The notes under the pieces were generated by a model that saw nothing but the letters and a program-made list of their open reading frames with translations, was not told where the DNA came from and ran no database searches. Of a DNA stretch of 64,000 bases, positions 1-9,838 are shown piece by piece. The DNA comes from Sphingomonas daechungensis (GTDB lineage: Bacteria; Pseudomonadota; Alphaproteobacteria; Sphingomonadales; Sphingomonadaceae), in contig NZ_CP060780.1 of the NCBI RefSeq assembly GCF_014489495.1, forward strand, positions 1,313,001-1,377,000. The letters are read 5' to 3'. Within the stretch, counting starts at the first letter, position 1, and the number at the start of each line of letters is the position of its first letter. The translations under genes were made by a program, and so were the position numbers.

Positions 1-92
1 ATGGACACGGCTCTCGCCGAAAAATCAGGAAACCGTCGCGATGGATGCCGAAACAAGTTCAGCATGGCGTCTTTAGAGGTTACGGCTTCAGA

Positions 93-2684
93 ATGGCGCG
101 CGCGGACGCACCCACACCGATGATGCAGCAGTACCAGCGGCTCAAGGCCGAAGCTGGCGATGCCCTGCTGTTCTATCGGATGGGCGACTTCTTCGAACTG
201 TTCTTCGAGGATGCAAAGGTCGCCGCCGGCTGTCTCGACATCGCGCTCACCAAGCGCGGGGAGTCCGAAGGCGAGCCGGTGCCGATGTGCGGCGTCCCAG
301 TCCATGCCGCCGAATCCTATCTCGCCCGGCTGATCCGCGCAGGACATCGCGTCGCCATCGCCGAACAGACCGAAAGCCCGGCGGAAGCACGCAAGGCGCG
401 CGGCTCCAAGGCCCTGGTCGATCGGGCCATCATCCGGCTCGTCACTCCGGGTACCCTAACCGAGGAAACCTTGCTCGAATCGTCCGCTGCCAACTGGCTG
501 GCGGCCATCGGGCGGGCAGGGGAGGACTGGGCGATCGCCGCGGCCGACATTTCGACGGGCCGGTTCGAACTCATCGCCTGCGGCACCGGCGAACTCGCCG
601 CGGAACTGGCGCGCTTGTCGCCGGCGGAGACGATTGCAGATTCATTTATCCCCGGCATCCGCACTTCCGCTGGCAAAGGGGGTTTGACAGCATCGCAGGC
701 GAGCGAGCGCTCAAGGCGCGTTTCGGTCTCTCGACGCTGGATGGCATCGGCAGTCCTAGCCGCGCCGAACTAGCGGCGGCAGGGGGATTGCTCGCCTATC
801 TCGACGCGACCCAGAAGGACGCAGGCATCCTGCTCGATGCGCCGAAGCGGGTTTCGCGATCGGCCCACGTGGCGATCGATGCCGCGACCCGTGACAGCCT
901 GGAGCTTTGCCGCTCGGTGTCCGGAAGCATAGCCGGCAGCCTGCTCGGCGAGATCGATCGTTGCCAGACGGCGGCCGGCCGCCGCCTTCTCGCATCCGAC
1001 ATTTCCGCACCGCTCACGGACCGCCAGGAGATCGAACAGCGCCTCGCGCTTGTCGCCTGGCTCCACGAAAATGCGCTCAGGCGCGAGCGCACCCGAGTCG
1101 CACTCAAGGCCATGCCGGACTTCGCGCGGGCGCTTGCTCGCCTCACGGCTGGGCGCGGCTCGCCGCGCGATCTTGCGATCCTACGCGACGGCTTGGCGGC
1201 CGCCGAAGCGCTGCGCCAGGAAATGCTCGGGGGCCGGACAAACCGAGCCTTCTCGAAAGTCTGCTGCCGCTTCTCGGGGGTCATGATGCGCTGGTGGATC
1301 ATCTCCGCCGCGCTTTGGTCGAGTCCCCGCCGATTGACGCAAGCAAGGGCGGCTACATCGCCGAGGGCTATGATGGCTCCCTGGACGCGCTGCGCTCCGC
1401 GGCTTCGGACGGCCGCCGGGCGATCGCCATGCTCGAAGCCCGCTACCGGGATGCGACGGGCATCTCGTCGCTGAAGATCCGGCACAATAATGTCCTCGGC
1501 TATCATGTCGAAGTCGCCGCGCGCCATGCCGATCGCCTGATGACGCCGGACAGCGGCTTCACGCATCGCCAGACGCTCGCCGGAGTCGTCCGCTTCAACT
1601 CCCCGGAATTGCACGACGAGGCGAGCAGGGTCGTCGAGGCGGGCGCGCATGCGCTGGCCGCCGAGGCCGCGCATGCGGAAGAGCTGACCCAGCTCGCCAT
1701 CGCATCGACGGCCCGCATCGTCGCCACGGCGGAAGCGATCGCGCGGATCGATGTCGCTTCCTCCCATGCCCAGCGTGCGGCTGAAGGTGGCTGGACCAGC
1801 CCGAACATCACTGACCAGCCCTGCCTGGAGATCGAAGGCGGGCGGCATCCGGTTGTCGAGGCGGCTTTGTCCGAATCGGGTGAGCGCTTCATTGCCAATG
1901 ATCTCAGTCTCGGGCCGGACGACCGGCTGTGGCTGATTACCGGTCCGAACATGGGAGGCAAATCGACCTTTCTTCGCCAGGCCGCGCTGGTTGCCGTGCT
2001 CGCGCAATCGGGGAGCTTCGTACCGGCCAGCAGTGCGAGGGTCGGCATCGTCGACAAGCTCTTCAGCCGCGTCGGCGCTTCCGACAATCTCGCCCGTGGC
2101 CGCTCAACCTTTATGGTCGAGATGGTCGAGACCGCCGCCATCCTCAGCCAGGCGACCGCGCAGAGCCTCGTCATCCTCGACGAGATCGGACGAGGCACCT
2201 CGACCTACGACGGCCTCGCCATTGCCTGGGCTGTGGTCGAGGCAATGCACGATCAGCTGAAGTGCCGGACCCTTTTCGCGACCCATTATCACGAGCTGAC
2301 GCGGCTCGCCGGGCGGCTCGACTGCCTTTCGCTTCACCACGTCCGCGCGCGCGAGTGGAAGGGCGATCTCGTTCTTCTCCACGAAGTCGCCGACGGGGCG
2401 GCCGACCGCAGCTACGGCATCGCCGTCGCGAAGCTGGCAGGGCTCCCCCGATGGTGGTTGCTCGCGCCAAGTCGGTGCTCGCCAAGCTGGAAGCGGGACG
2501 CGATGCCACCGGCGGAATCGCCGCCGGTCTGGACGACCTGCCCTTGTTTGCAGCGACGGCGGAGCCGGAGGTCGCGGCTGATCCGCTGGTGACGGCGCTC
2601 GAGGAACTCGACCCGGACCGCATGAGCCCGCGCGAAGCTTTAGAGTCGCTCTATCGCCTGAAGAGCCTCTTGCGACGTGACTGA
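93..2684 (+). CDS. mutS: DNA mismatch repair protein MutS (frame-interrupted)
   Basis: MutS binds mismatched or looped bases and, with MutL, starts methyl-independent or nick-directed mismatch repair. Reconstructed length is about 864 aa, normal for the family. The N-terminal mismatch-binding domain begins with the conserved [11 protein letters not shown] and then [11 protein letters not shown], which contains the Phe-x-Glu of the mismatch-reading loop. The C-terminal ATPase has Walker [10 protein letters not shown] (about 1946-1972), DEIGRGTST Walker B and [10 protein letters not shown]. The frame slips -1 near 682, 1233 and 2449, each at a G or C run, so no single frame covers the protein. 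I chose the ATG at 93 because homology begins there; an in-frame ATG at 45 would add 16 unconserved residues. Its 3' end overlaps a convergent small gene. Confidence 0.95.
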
Positions 2685-2971
2685 GCCGCCGTCGGGCTGA
2701 TCCAGCGCGGTCGCCTCACCCGCAGCTGGAAGCTCTTCCGTGCTCTCGACCCGCAATTTCTGAACCGCCAGCTCGTCGATCTCGATTCGCTTGAACCGGG
2801 CCTTGCCGACCGAGAGCCGGCCGATCGCAACGGCGCCGATGGCAACCGCCCCATTGCGATGGCGCCGAGGGCGAACGAACCCAGTGCCAATGTGGCAATC
2901 GCACCGGCTCCGACTGCTCCTGCTCCAGCCGAGGCCGCCTTGGCGGAAACGCGTGCTTTGTCTTCAGTCAT
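2640..2971 (-). CDS. small hydrophobic protein with pentapeptide-like repeats (frame-interrupted)
   Basis: I do not recognise a named family. After restoring one missing G near 2858 the protein is about 110 aa. It has a charged N-terminus (MTEDKARVS), an Ala/Gly-rich stretch, and then about ten consecutive five-residue units with hydrophobic residues at positions 1 and 3 (LALGS, FALGA, IAMGA, VAIGA, VAIGR, LSVGK, ARFKR, IEIDE, LAVQK, LRVES). This periodicity suggests a short right-handed beta-helix like that of pentapeptide-repeat proteins, but that is an inference. The tail is acidic. The gene is convergent with mutS and its stop lies about 45 bp inside the mutS coding end. An in-frame ATG at 3001 is an alternative start. 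Confidence 0.55.
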
Positions 2972-3053
2972 TCTCGCCTCGAACCTTGCCGCTGGCGTCA
3001 TGCCGGACCGGCACTTAGATTAGCTCCATGCCGACCGACAGACATGTGAAATC

Positions 3054-5784
3054 GTGACGCGCAGCCTTCACGATAGCGTTCCGGACCGGCGCGCGATCAT
3101 CGATCGCCGCGGGATTGCCGATGGCCTCGCCGCTTTGCCGGCGGGCAATGAGCGCAATGGCTTCGCGTTAAAAATCCTGCGCGGTGCATTGGAGCAGGGC
3201 CGCGCGGAGGTAGCGCGGCGGCTCTCGCTTGACCCGGATCGGGGACGGGCGGCTGCGCGGGCGACCGCTTATCTGCACGACCAGATCCTGCGCCTCGCTT
3301 TCGATTTCGTCACCAATGGCTCTGTGCCGGAACCGATGTCGATCGTCGGATTGGGCGGCACCGGACGCGGCGAGATGGCGCCGTTCAGCGATTTCGACCT
3401 GATGTTCCTGACCGCGGCGAAGCCGACCCAGAAGCAGGAAGCGACGGTTCAGGCCGTCCTTCACCTGCTATGGGACCTGAAGATCAAGGTCGGCAATTCG
3501 ATCCGGTCGATCCCGGAACTCATGACTATCGCCAGAGCAGATATGACCGTTCGAACCGCCTTTCTGGAGGCGCGGCTGATCTGGGGCGAGCGATCTATCT
3601 TCGACGAGGCCGTCAAGCGCTTCCGAACGAAGATCGTATCCGGAACCGCCGCCGAATTCGTCGCGGCCAAGCTCGCCGAACGCGACGAGCGCCACCGGCG
3701 AATGGGCGATACGCGATACGTCGTCGAACCCAACGTCAAGGACGGCAAGGGTGGTCTGCGCGACCTCCACACACTCTACTGGATCGGCAAGTACGTTCAC
3801 GGAGTCGAAGAGCCGTCGGACCTCGTCCGTGTCGGCTTGTTCACCGCCGCCGAGTTCAAGAAGTTCGAGCGCGCCGAGCGCTTCTTCTGGGCAGTTCGCT
3901 GCCACCTCCATCTCGCCGCCGGCCGGGCCGAGGAGAGGCTGGGCTTCGATCACCAGAAGCAGATCGCCGAAGTCATGCGCTACGCCGACCGGCCCGGAAA
4001 ATCCGCGGTCGAACGCTTCATGCAATTCTATTTTCTGAACGCGAAGACCGTGGGCGACCTCACCGGCATCTTCCTTGCGCAGCTCGACGAGCAGCTTGCG
4101 AAGAAGGGGTTTCGCTTCGCCCTTCCCACCATTCGGCGAAAGCCGCGGCGGCTTTCAGGCTTCGTCGTTGACCGCGGAAGGCTGTCGGTTCCGGACGACC
4201 GCTTCTTCGCCGAGGATCCGTGCCGGCTGCTGGAGCTATTCGCTCTGGCGGCGCGCGAAGGCCTCGAGATCCACCCAGCCGCCATGCGGGCGGCCGCCCG
4301 GGACGCCAAGTTGATCGATGACGAGGTCCGTAAGTCGGCGCGCGCAAACGCCTTGTTTCTCGACGTGCTCACCTGCGTGAACTCGCCGGAGCTGGTGCTT
4401 CGGTGGATGAACGAGGCCGGCGTGTTCGGCCGCTTCGTTCCCGATTTTGGCCGCGTCGTCGCGCAGATGCAGTTCGACATGTACCATCATTATACGGTCG
4501 ACGAGCATTCCATCCGGGCGATCGGCCTGCTGGCGGCGATCGAGCGCGGCGAGCTCAAGCAGGATCACCCGCTGTCCACCGCAATCATGCAGAAGCAGGT
4601 CGGTTCACGTCGGACGCTCTACGTCGCGGTCCTGCTGCACGACATCGCCAAGGGAAGGGGCGGCGATCATAGCGAGATCGGCGCTGCGATTGCGATGAAG
4701 CTCGGGCCTCGCTTCGGCCTTGATCCCGCCGAGACGGAGACGGTGTCGTGGCTGGTTCGACACCACCTGCTGATGTCTGCGACGGCGTTCAAGCGCGACC
4801 TTGCCGATCCCAAGACAGTCGAAGACTTCGTTCAGATGGTGCAGAGCCCGGAGCGGCTGCGTTTGCTGCTCATCCTGACTGTGGTCGACATTCGCGCTGT
4901 AGGCCCCGGCGTCTGGAATGAATGGAAGCGCGCGCTCCTCAGTACTTTGTTCGAAGCGGCCGAGGAGCGGCTTCGCCTCGGTCACAAGCAGCGGGGCGGC
5001 AGGAGCTCGTCGACGAGCGGAAGCTCGAACTGGCTCAGGCGCTCGGCTGGAAGAGCAGCGCGGCGAAGGCCTATTCGAAGCGTTTGCCCGACAGCTACTG
5101 GCTCGCCGAACCGCCGGAGTGGCAGCTGTCGAATGCAAGGCAGGTTGCTTCCGCCGGAGCCCATATCGGCGATGCGGTTCCAAACGTCGTGATCGAGGAC
5201 GACCCCGTCAGCCGCTCTTCGCGCGTCAGCGTGTTCACACCGGATCGGGAGGGGCTGTTCTACCGCATTTGCGCGGGCTTGGCGGCGGCGGGAGCGAACA
5301 TCATCGACGCTCGGATCCACACGACGCGTGACGGCATGGCGCTCGACAATCTGCTCGTGAAGGACGGTCAGGGCCGCGCCTATTCTGACCGTCGCATGCG
5401 CACCCGGCTGATCCGGTCGGTGGAAGATGCCCTCGCCTCGCACTCGCCGCCGACCGTTCCTCGCGGAGCTGGTCCCGGGCGCGCCGCCGCCTTCCGCGTT
5501 GCCCCTCGGTAGCGATCGCCGAGCGGGCTTCCACGCGAACGACGGTGGTCGAGGTCAATGCCCGCGACCGGCCCGCGCTGTTGGCGGGACTTGCCCGCGC
5601 AATCCATGATTGCGGCCACATCATCCACTCCGCTCATATCGCGACCTATGGCGAACGGGCCGTCGACGTTTTCTATCTGACCCGGGCCGACGGCAAGCGC
5701 CTGGCAAGCGACGAGATCGATCCGCTAAGGGCAGCACTGCTTGCCGCGGCGCGAGACACCGGCGAAGCGGCCGCCGCCGCATAG
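3054..5784 (+). CDS. glnD: [protein-PII] uridylyltransferase / uridylyl-removing enzyme GlnD (frame-interrupted)
   Basis: GlnD uridylylates and deuridylylates PII proteins in response to glutamine, so it is the cell's primary nitrogen sensor. The reconstructed protein is about 910 aa, as expected. Domains in order: nucleotidyltransferase with GLGGTGRGEM and the DFDLMF metal-binding Asp pair (residues about 98-120), the GlnD-specific helical domain (VEPNVKDGKGGLRDLHTL), an HD hydrolase domain (LLHDIAKGRGGDHSEIG, about 4630-4680), and two C-terminal ACT domains (SVFTPDREGLFYR and VVEVNARDRPALL). The frame slips -1 near 5000 and 5510. Translation starts at a GTG at 3054. A strong hairpin terminator follows directly. 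Confidence 0.95.
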
Positions 5785-5785
5785 A

Positions 5786-5825
5786 AAAAGGGCCCGCCGT
5801 TTCCGGCGAGCCCTTCCCCCTTTTG
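5786..5825. terminator. bidirectional terminator between glnD and the TonB receptor
   Basis: A GC-rich hairpin (GGGCCCGCCG, loop TTT, CGGCGAGCCC) lies between two convergent genes. It is flanked by AAAAA on the left and CCCCCTTTT on the right, so it can act as a rho-independent terminator in both directions. Confidence 0.8.
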
Positions 5826-5839
5826 ACTGATGAACTGGC

Positions 5840-5944
5840 TTAGCCGCGTTCCGGCGCCGGCGGCGGCGGTGGCGGTGGCGGCGGCGGGGCCGGGCAGGCC
5901 TCGGTCGCCAGGATCACCGAACCGTCCGCGCAGGTCTGCGTGGC
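5840..5944 (-). repeat. TonB-receptor tail module, copy 1
   Basis: This encodes the last 34 residues of the receptor: ATQTCADGSVILATEACP followed by a proline run and APERG. By hand alignment, about 10 of 105 bases differ from copy 2 (43775-43879). Only one difference changes an amino acid (Ala to Pro after the first Cys), while the two receptor bodies are clearly unrelated at this level. Confidence 0.9.
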
Positions 5945-8775
5945 CGGCGGCGGCGGTGGCGGAGGCGGCGGGGGCGGCGGCTCGACAGCCGGAGCCTTGG
6001 ACGCAGCGAACCGCCCGCGGAGGGTCACGCCGAAGGTGCGCGGCTCCGCAAGGTAGGACGAAAAGATCTGGCGGCCACCCGGGAACTGCGGGTCGGTGAA
6101 CGGAGCACCGGTCGCGCCTTCCTGGAACGGCGAGTTGAACGCGACCTGCTGATAGTTCTTGTCGAACAGGTTCTGCGCCCACAGTTCGACTGCCCAATGG
6201 TCGCCCGGGCCGGAGATCCCGACGCGGCCGTTGACCACCGTGAAGCCGTCCTGTGACTTCTGCGGGAACAGGTCGGAGCCGGTGTTGTAGCCGCTGCTGT
6301 AGCGTGCATCGAGGTAGAACAGGCCGTGCACGCCGCCTCCGCCGATCGCCGGGGTCCAGGACGCGGATCCTGTGACGACCGTCGACGGTGCGTTCGATAC
6401 GCGGCGGCCCGGCAGGCGGCGGAGCGCCTGGTTGAGCGGAGCGCCGTCGTCGGTGCCGACGAGGTTCTTGCGATATTTGGTGTCGGCGTAAGTGAAGCCG
6501 GCGGTCAGGTGAAGATCGCGAGCCATCCTGTATGACGCCTCAAGCTCGACGCCCTGAGAGCGGACACCCCAGCCCACGTCGTCCTTGTTGCACGAGCCGG
6601 TCGTCGAAGCGGCCGGATCGTAGTTGGGCGCGGTCGGGAACTTCGACTGGTCCTGGTCGGCACCGGCAAGATCCGTCTTACAGCCGTTGATGTTCTGCAC
6701 GATGAAGACCGTGCCGTCGAACGTATTGAGCTGGAAGTTGCTGAAGTTCTGGCGGAACAGGGCGACGTTGAAGAGGAAGCCGCCGGCCGAGTATTTGCCG
6801 CCGAGTTCAAATGCATCGACGCTTTCCGGGTCGAACTGGAGCCGGCTGACGAGCGCCTGAGCACCACCCTGCGACGCGAAGGTGAAGATCGGGATCTTCA
6901 ACGCCGATCGGTCGAGGTTGAAGCCGCCCGCCTTATAGCCGCGCGAGAAGCTGGCGTAGATCAGCGAGTCTTCGTTCGGCTTGTAGGACAGCACACCGGT
7001 TCCCGTCAGCTTGTGCTCGGACCGTTTGTCGCTGATCGACACGCCGTTGAGCTCTGCCGTGCTGTTGCCCTGGCAGCTGAGGCCGAGGATCGCCTGGATC
7101 GTCGGAGCCAGAGCGGCATTGCCGATCAGCGGAAGCAGCGACGCCTGGTTGAGCGTGCAGGCCGTGTTGTCGTTGCCGAAGGTCGCATCGAACTTCTTGC
7201 TCTCGTGAGTGTAGCGAAGGCCGATGGTCGCATCGAGATGGTCGGTGATATGGAAGATGTTGTGCGTGAACAGCGCCCAGTTCTTGCTGTTCTGCTTGTA
7301 CGTATCCCCGTCGAGCCCACGTCCGCCATCTGGTCGAGGCGATCAATCGCGGCGTAGATCAGCGGGCTCGCAGCACCGAACGCCGGTGGCCGTGCGGCCA
7401 GACAGCCGGCGGCGGCGGGGTTGAACAACGGTGACAGCGGGCTGCCAGTGACCAGGCGGCAGGTTGCGAAGCGGCCATACTGGTCGCCGAAGCGCAGCTG
7501 GTCCTTCAGCGTCAGGTCTTCGTTGGCGTAGTAACCGCCCACGAGCCAGTCGAGCTTGTCGTTGAACAAGGTGCCGTTGAGCCGAATTTCCTGGCTGAAT
7601 GTCTCGAACTTGCGTGACGAGGTGCCGTCGTCCGGCCGGTAGAGGATATCGACCGTGCCGTAGTCGAAGTCGCCGCCCTGGTCGGCCTTGTAATAGCGCC
7701 AGCCGGTGATCGAGGTCAGTTCCGCTCCGCCGAGGTCGAACTTGCCCTCGAGCGAAACGCCGCCGTCCTTCGTCTTGCCGTTATAACCACGGCCCGGAGT
7801 GACCGATACGTTGCGGTTGAAACCGTCGGTGAAGCCGGCCGGATCCTGTCCGAGCGCTTCGAGAACGCGGATAATGTTGTTCTGGGTCGGGTCGAGCAGG
7901 CCGTCGACCTTGTCGTTCATCTTGTCGTTGACATAGACGGCGGCGCAGCAGCGCTCATCGCGCCAGGTGTAATCCCCGATCAGCCGGAAGCTGATGGCGT
8001 CGGTCGGCTCGAACAACAGCTGGCCGCGCGTGAAGATGCGGTTGCGATTGTTGATCGTCGTGTCGTTCGCAGCGTCGTCGTAGAAGCCGTCACGCTTGAC
8101 GTAGACGACGTCCAGGCGGGCCGCCAACGTGTCCGTGAGCCCGCCGGTAACGCCACCCGCGAGGCGGCGCAGGTCGTAATTGCCGAGCGTCGCTTCGCCA
8201 TAAGCCTCGAAATTGTACGAAGGCTTCTTGCTGATGATGTTCAGGAGGCCGGCGGAGGCGTTGCGGCCGAACAGGGTGCCCTGCGGTCCGCGAAGAACTT
8301 CCACGCGGTCGAGCTCGCCCATCTCGTTGAGGCCGATACCCGAACGCGAGCGGTAAACGCCGTCGATGAACACCGCGACCGAGCTTTCGAGGCCGGGGTT
8401 GTCGCCGACCGTGCCGATGCCGCGGATACGGGCGGAGCCGTTGGCTTCCGTACCGGTCGAGGAGACGAGCAGCGAAGGGGCAAGCTGGTTTAGCTGGCGG
8501 ATATCGGTAACGCCTGAGTTCTGAAGCTCGCCGGCGCCGATCGCGGTCACGGCGATCGGAACGTCCTGGAGAACCTGGCGGCGGCCCTGCGCGGTGATGA
8601 TGATCTCGCCCGAGTCGCCGGTGTCGTCGGCGGCAGCCTGAGCCTCGTCGGTGACGCCCGCCTGCTCGGTTGCTGACGGTTCGGTCGGCTGCGGTGCCGC
8701 CTGGTTATCCTGCGCGTAGGCGGGACATGAAAGGGCGACGAGGCCAGCCGATAGCAGCCACACGGACTTGCGCAT
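5840..8775 (-). CDS. TonB-dependent receptor with Cys-flanked polyproline tail (frame-interrupted)
   Basis: This is an outer-membrane beta-barrel receptor that imports a bulky ligand using the TonB-ExbBD system. Reconstructed length is about 978 aa. A signal peptide (MRKSVWLLSAGLVALSCPAYAQ) is followed by a plug domain with GEIIITAQ, VLQDVPIAVTAI, RIRGIG and VEVLRGPQGTLFGRNASAGL, typical of the sphingomonad TonB-receptor subfamily. Barrel strands such as SFSRGYKAGGFN follow. The protein does not end in a terminal aromatic residue after the barrel. It continues into a polyproline, Cys-DGSVILATEA-Cys, polyproline tail ending PAPERG, nearly identical to that of the receptor at 40476. The frame slips -1 near 7318. 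The ribosome site is GGGAGG, 7 nt before the ATG. The ligand cannot be told from the sequence. Confidence 0.92.
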
Positions 8776-8834
8776 GTATTTCCTCCCTGTGCGCCGCTCT
8801 CCCTGCGGCGTGGATGGGGCAAGCTAATCCAGCA

Positions 8835-8891
8835 GCAATTGCAAGGAAAGCATGACTGCAACAATCACACGGCGTTGCTGCACAATTGCAA
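8835..8891. promoter_or_regulatory. paired CAATTGCAA sites upstream of TonB receptor
   Basis: CAATTGCAA occurs twice (8836-8844 and 8883-8891), 47 bp apart, within 60-120 bp upstream of the receptor start at 8775. Each is centred on an AATT palindrome (GCAATTGC in the first copy). The arrangement looks like a pair of operator half-sites or two binding sites. The binding protein is unknown. A Fur-type regulator would suit a TonB receptor but this is inference. Confidence 0.35.
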
Positions 8892-8948
8892 CAGACCGGG
8901 TCGGTCAGCGAGGATGCCGTAGCGTAAGCTTAGCTTGGCAAATCCGAA

Positions 8949-9167
8949 TCAGGCATAGCTTTCCAGGTAACCGCAACGCCTGCAGCGGTAGGTCGTCACC
9001 TCCAGCTTGTCTTTGCCGCGAATCTTGAGGCCCGTCCAAATGCTGGTCTCGGCTTCGCCGAGCACCCAGCGAGGGACGGTGCGCTTTCCATAGCCTTCGT
9101 CGATGATGAAGCCGCGCTCCATCGTCCCCTGGCAACGGATGCAGGTAAGCGAACCCGGCCCGGCCAT
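8949..9167 (-). CDS. small zinc-ribbon protein (DUF6487-like)
   Basis: A 72-aa protein with two Cys pairs, CIRC near the N-terminus (residues 9-12) and CRRCGYLESYA at the C-terminus, separated by a central hydrophilic region containing TVPRWVLGE and IWTGLKI. The layout resembles short bacterial zinc-ribbon proteins of the DUF6487 type, whose function is not established. The gene starts 2 bp after the infC stop, so it is probably the last gene of the thrS-infC transcript. No frame interruption. Confidence 0.7.
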   Translation of the reverse strand: MAGPGSLTCIRCQGTMERGFIIDEGYGKRTVPRWVLGEAETSIWTGLKIRGKDKLEVTTYRCRRCGYLESYA

Positions 9168-9169
9168 GC

Positions 9170-9715
9170 TTATTTGGGCGCCAGCACCATCAGCATCTGG
9201 CGGCCTTCCATGCGCGGGTGCGCTTCGACCTTGGCCATTTCGGCGGTTTGCTCCTGGACCCGGCGGAGGACGTTCATCCCCAGCTCACCGTGCGCCATCT
9301 CGCGGCCGCGGAAGCGCATGGTAACCTTCACCTTGTCGCCTTCCTCAAGGAACTCGAACACCTTGCGCATCTTCACGTCATAGTCGTGATCGTCGATGTT
9401 CGGACGCATCTTGATCTCCTTGATCTCCTGCGTCTTCTGCTTCTTGCGCTGCTCGTTGGCCTTCTTCTGCGCTTCATACTTGAAGCGGCCGATATCGAGG
9501 AACTTGGCGACGGGCGGATCGGAATTCGGAGAAATCTCGACGAGGTCGAGGCCGACCTCTTGAGCCTGCTCGAACGCTTCGCGCGTAAACATCACGCCCA
9601 GGTTTTCGCCGTTTTCGTCAATCACCCGGACCTTCTGGGACTGGATGAATTCGTTGTAGCGAGGGCCGGTGAATTGCGGCGGGGTCTGCGCTCGGCGCGG
9701 ATAGGGCGGGGGTAT
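9170..9715 (-). CDS. infC: translation initiation factor IF-3, apparent AUA start
   Basis: IF-3 binds the 30S subunit, prevents premature 70S formation and checks the start codon. The N-terminal domain includes [20 protein letters not shown], then the linker [22 protein letters not shown] region and the C-terminal domain ending [13 protein letters not shown]. Conservation extends well upstream of the first ATG (9625). The open frame is closed upstream by a TAG right beyond 9715 and contains no ATG. The best start is ATA at 9715, 8 nt after a GGAG Shine-Dalgarno, which gives 181 aa, close to the 180 aa of E. coli IF-3. Rare AUU-type starts are the known basis of infC autoregulation. An alternative is GTG at 9628, or a lost C in the CCCCC run at about 9708 joining it to an upstream ATG frame. 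Confidence 0.9.
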   Translation of the reverse strand: MPPPYPRRAQTPPQFTGPRYNEFIQSQKVRVIDENGENLGVMFTREAFEQAQEVGLDLVEISPNSDPPVAKFLDIGRFKYEAQKKANEQRKKQKTQEIKEIKMRPNIDDHDYDVKMRKVFEFLEEGDKVKVTMRFRGREMAHGELGMNVLRRVQEQTAEMAKVEAHPRMEGRQMLMVLAPK

Positions 9716-9838
9716 AGTCTAATCTCCGAATGTTGGTTGAATTCGCGCGACGTAAGCATTTCGCGCCCGCTTTGAAAGTGCGAGCGCCCGGAGCGCGTCA
9801 TTTTTGCCGCCACCTGTGGCGAAGAGTCGTCAGGCGGC

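Noticed and set aside
796..2007. A 403-codon minus-strand frame across mutS
   Set aside because: mutS homology is continuous on the plus strand once single-base slips are allowed. The antisense product has no recognisable feature.
93..2684. Programmed -1 frameshifting or true mutS inactivation (mutator strain)
   Set aside because: Slips occur at the same density in unrelated genes and in a tRNA, without slippery heptamers or stem-loops at the sites. A hypermutator would also leave substitutions and insertions.
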